The position numbers and the translations under genes were made by a program. From Macrotrachela quadricornifera (taxonomy: Eukaryota > Rotifera > Eurotatoria > Philodinida > Philodinidae): DNA of 64,000 nt. Shown one piece after another: positions 61,856 to 64,000 of this stretch (the stretch's first letter is position 1; each line of letters opens with the position of its first letter). Location: assembly GCA_022393335.1 (NCBI GenBank), contig JAJEKB010020675.1:114194-178193 (forward strand), given 5' to 3'. The notes under the pieces were generated by a model, which was not told where the DNA came from, searched no databases, and saw only the letters and a program-made list of their open reading frames with translations.

Positions 61856-62657
61856 AGGGAAGGTCTCCAAGTGTTAGTCTCCGTTTTGAATTGGGTATTT
61901 ATCATTTTGTTGAGCTCAGTAAATATGCTAACCACGTATAAATGATTTCTCCCCATGATGAAATTTTCAGGAGCAACGAGTTTCTATACTTTCTGAACCA
62001 TCATTAGACTCTTAATTAAAGGGTTAAATTTTCATATTGTAAGGCAAAACATAGTATTGTTTGGATCAATCTGAGGTTGTCAATGATGCTCTTTTATATA
62101 TCCCGAACAATACTATGTTTTGTCCTTATAATAGTAAAATGAATTTTTTGGTGTTTGGTAGAAAACACCGTTTTCCGTGAGCTATTGAAAAAATGAACTC
62201 TACTATTATAAGGACAGAACAAATTGTTATTCGGGTCATATAAAAGAGCATCCTTGATAACCCCAGATTGGCTCGAAGAAGAATGCGTTCCATTCTTATA
62301 ATGGTGGAGTTAATTTTGTCTGTAGCTTATGGAAAACGATGTTTTCTACCAAACACCAAAAAAAATTCACTTTAGTATGATAATGACAAAACATTGTATT
62401 GTTCAGGCCATATGAAAGAGCATCATTGATAATCTCAGATTGATCCGAACAATACTGTTTTATTCTTACAATACTAAAATTTAATCCTCCACTTAAGAGT
62501 CTTATGATGATTTTTCAAGAAGTATAGAAGCTCGTTGTTCCTGAAAAATTCACCATAGAGAGAAATCCTTTATATGCAGTTACCATATTCACTGAGCTCT
62601 ACAAAATGATAAATACCAAATTCAAAATGGAGACTAACACTTGGAAACCTTTCCTTG
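61856..62657. mobile_element. ~800-bp nested palindromic element
   Basis: The left arm begins GAGGGAAGGTCTCCAAGTGT and the right end is its inverted partner (ACACTTGGAAACCTTTCCTT). The arms pair over about 400 bases at high similarity. Each arm itself contains an inverted repeat: TAAGGCAAAACATAGTATTG near 62041 is mirrored by CAATACTATGTTTTGTCCTT near 62106, with the phrase ATGATGCTCTTTTATA between. No protein frame. It is likely a foldback/MITE built by nesting or self-insertion. Confidence 0.85.
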
Positions 62658-63479
62658 TTGGTGTACTGATTTTCAAAATTGTACAATTATGACTTTAATT
62701 ATATATATAAATTAACATTTGCATTATTTCATATACTAGACAATATATGGGATATACAATATGTAATTTAGTTACAAAAATCTCAACCAATTTTTTAATT
62801 TCAAAACTGGTATAATCGCATCTGTGACATAGTTGTACTCTTTAATATGTTTTTGCATAGGAAAAAAAATACGAATCTTTGTGTTTGATATGTTGCGTTG
62901 GCGTAATTGTGCCTCTAAAGAAAATACTTTTTTTTATAGCAAGTGTAAATAGTCGAAAGAACTAAAATATAAGGACATTGAAAGTAATTAATAAATTTTA
63001 GCATACAAAAAGGAAAGATTAATAACTGTCATGATGTTTTAGCGGAGAGAAATTTGGATATTAATGGAATATGTGTTACAATCTTAGTTTTTTTCTTTTA
63101 TTAAGAGTCATAAGATTATTTTTCAGTTGTTTTCATACTGTGAATATCTGAAACTTATTTTGACATGTAAGATATATTATTGTTTCTTTATTCTTGATTT
63201 ACTAATTGCGTTAGTGAGATGATTGACTAATAAGCTATTGAAGATATGCACATAATTAAAGAGATCTTTTAATACTAAATAGATATTTTTATTTATCGAA
63301 TTGAATAGAAATTAGTTGATAATTTACATCAATACATGCTTTGTGTGAAAAATTGTTTTACACACATAAATCTAAATTTTACTGTAGTTTTATTTAATAG
63401 AAGAGAAGAAATTACTAATCCACTATTATATCTATAGCTCTTTTGTTATATTATTTTGTATCTATTTTACTCTGGTGTA
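62658..63479. other. Upstream flank of the last GPCR
   Basis: No gene or repeat supported; presumably contains the receptor promoter. Confidence 0.5.
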
Positions 63480-64000
63480 ATGTCAAATCAAACATCTGAT
63501 ATAGTTACAAATTTGAAATCAGCAACATATTGGATCAATTTTATAATTCCAGTACTGCATGCTATTTTTGGAACAATTGGAAATTTATTGAATTTGATTA
63601 TATTCAGTCGTCGTTCTTTACGTATCAATCCTTGTTCATTATATTTTTTGATCGGTTCGATAAACAACTTGGTTGTTATTTATGTGTTCGGATTAGCACG
63701 TTATCTTCCAAGTATCTGGAATTTGGATCCATCAGGTGCAAATGCTGTTTGGTGTAAACTACGTATGTATTTGGGATATGTTTCTTTTAGTCTTGTTTTG
63801 TGGTTTCTGGCACTTGCTAGTGTCGACCGATTTCTTTCGAGTTCACAGAATGCGGGACATCGACGATTAAGTAGTTTATCAAATGTTCGAAAGATTATTA
63901 TATTTATTACCATAGTCGCTTTACTATTGTATGTGCATATATTAATTTTATTCGCACCTTATCCGAACGGTAATGTGACTGTTTGCACATCCATTTACAA
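63480..64000 (+). CDS. Rhodopsin-like GPCR, C-terminus beyond window
   Basis: From ATG 63480 the frame stays open to the window end (173 aa visible). The N-terminus MSNQTSD has an N-glycosylation site. TM1 carries the conserved GN (GTIGNLLNLI, 31-40), and TM2 is SLYFLIGSINNLVVIYVF. Cys92 before TM3 and Cys169 in the second extracellular loop would form the conserved disulfide. TM3 ends ASVDRFLSS (113-121), a DRF variant of DRY. TM4 is IIIFITIVALLLYVHILILF. It resembles peptide/FMRFamide-type receptors of invertebrates more than the GPCR at 55765. Ligand unknown. Confidence 0.9.
   Translation, partial: MSNQTSDIVTNLKSATYWINFIIPVLHAIFGTIGNLLNLIIFSRRSLRINPCSLYFLIGSINNLVVIYVFGLARYLPSIWNLDPSGANAVWCKLRMYLGYVSFSLVLWFLALASVDRFLSSSQNAGHRRLSSLSNVRKIIIFITIVALLLYVHILILFAPYPNGNVTVCTSIY

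Overview
The window is AT-rich eukaryotic DNA. It has short GT-AG introns (many 55-70 bp), metazoan gene families and scattered low-copy decayed transposons. The mix best fits a bdelloid rotifer: a TRPA-type ankyrin channel, rhodopsin-like GPCRs of a kind common in rotifers, an NHL-REJ-GPS protein, plus a polysaccharide lyase 14 and a pentapeptide-repeat protein of likely foreign origin. The assignment rests on gene content and intron style, not on a marker sequence, so it is an inference.

Layout. 1-3184: Helitron-like element, otherwise non-coding. 3185-4603: two-exon trypsin-like protease. 4840-8370: decayed palindrome, then a dead mariner-type transposon with long inverted ends sitting in coding-like sequence. 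11111-12233 (-): four-exon PL14 lyase. 12690-13640 (-): second dead mariner. 13875-14833: pyrimidine minisatellite and a palindromic MITE. 15657-17259 (-): beta-propeller membrane protein. 18066-19310 (-): CDC123-like ATP-grasp protein. 20913-20983: tRNA-His. 21395-24359: two palindromic elements, the second a foldback with identical 286-bp arms around a satellite array and a 400-N gap. 27547-32936: nine-exon TRPA-like channel. 33180-34500 (-): Ty3/gypsy remnant. 35128-36435 (-): pentapeptide-repeat membrane protein. 37080-37294: MITE. 37704-38651: secreted four-EGF protein. 40640-43446: sugar transporter. 43960-45933 (-): broken unrecognised gene. 46465-46546: small palindrome related to the big foldback. 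47653-48052: second 400-N gap. 48053-54103: NHL / Ser-Thr linker / REJ / GPS gene that stops right after the GPS. 55765-56736: GPCR. 56927-58273: second Helitron-like element. 61856-62657: nested 800-bp palindrome. 63480-64000: GPCR cut by the window edge.

The genes do not form an operon or obvious pathway. Several products are sensory or cell-surface proteins (TRPA channel, two GPCRs, REJ protein, EGF protein, tailed protease, transporter), but linkage here implies no joint function. The strongest structural theme is the number of palindromic or foldback elements: at least seven in 64 kb, two of which share terminal sequence. No CRISPR array, bacterial operon or clear new defence system was seen.
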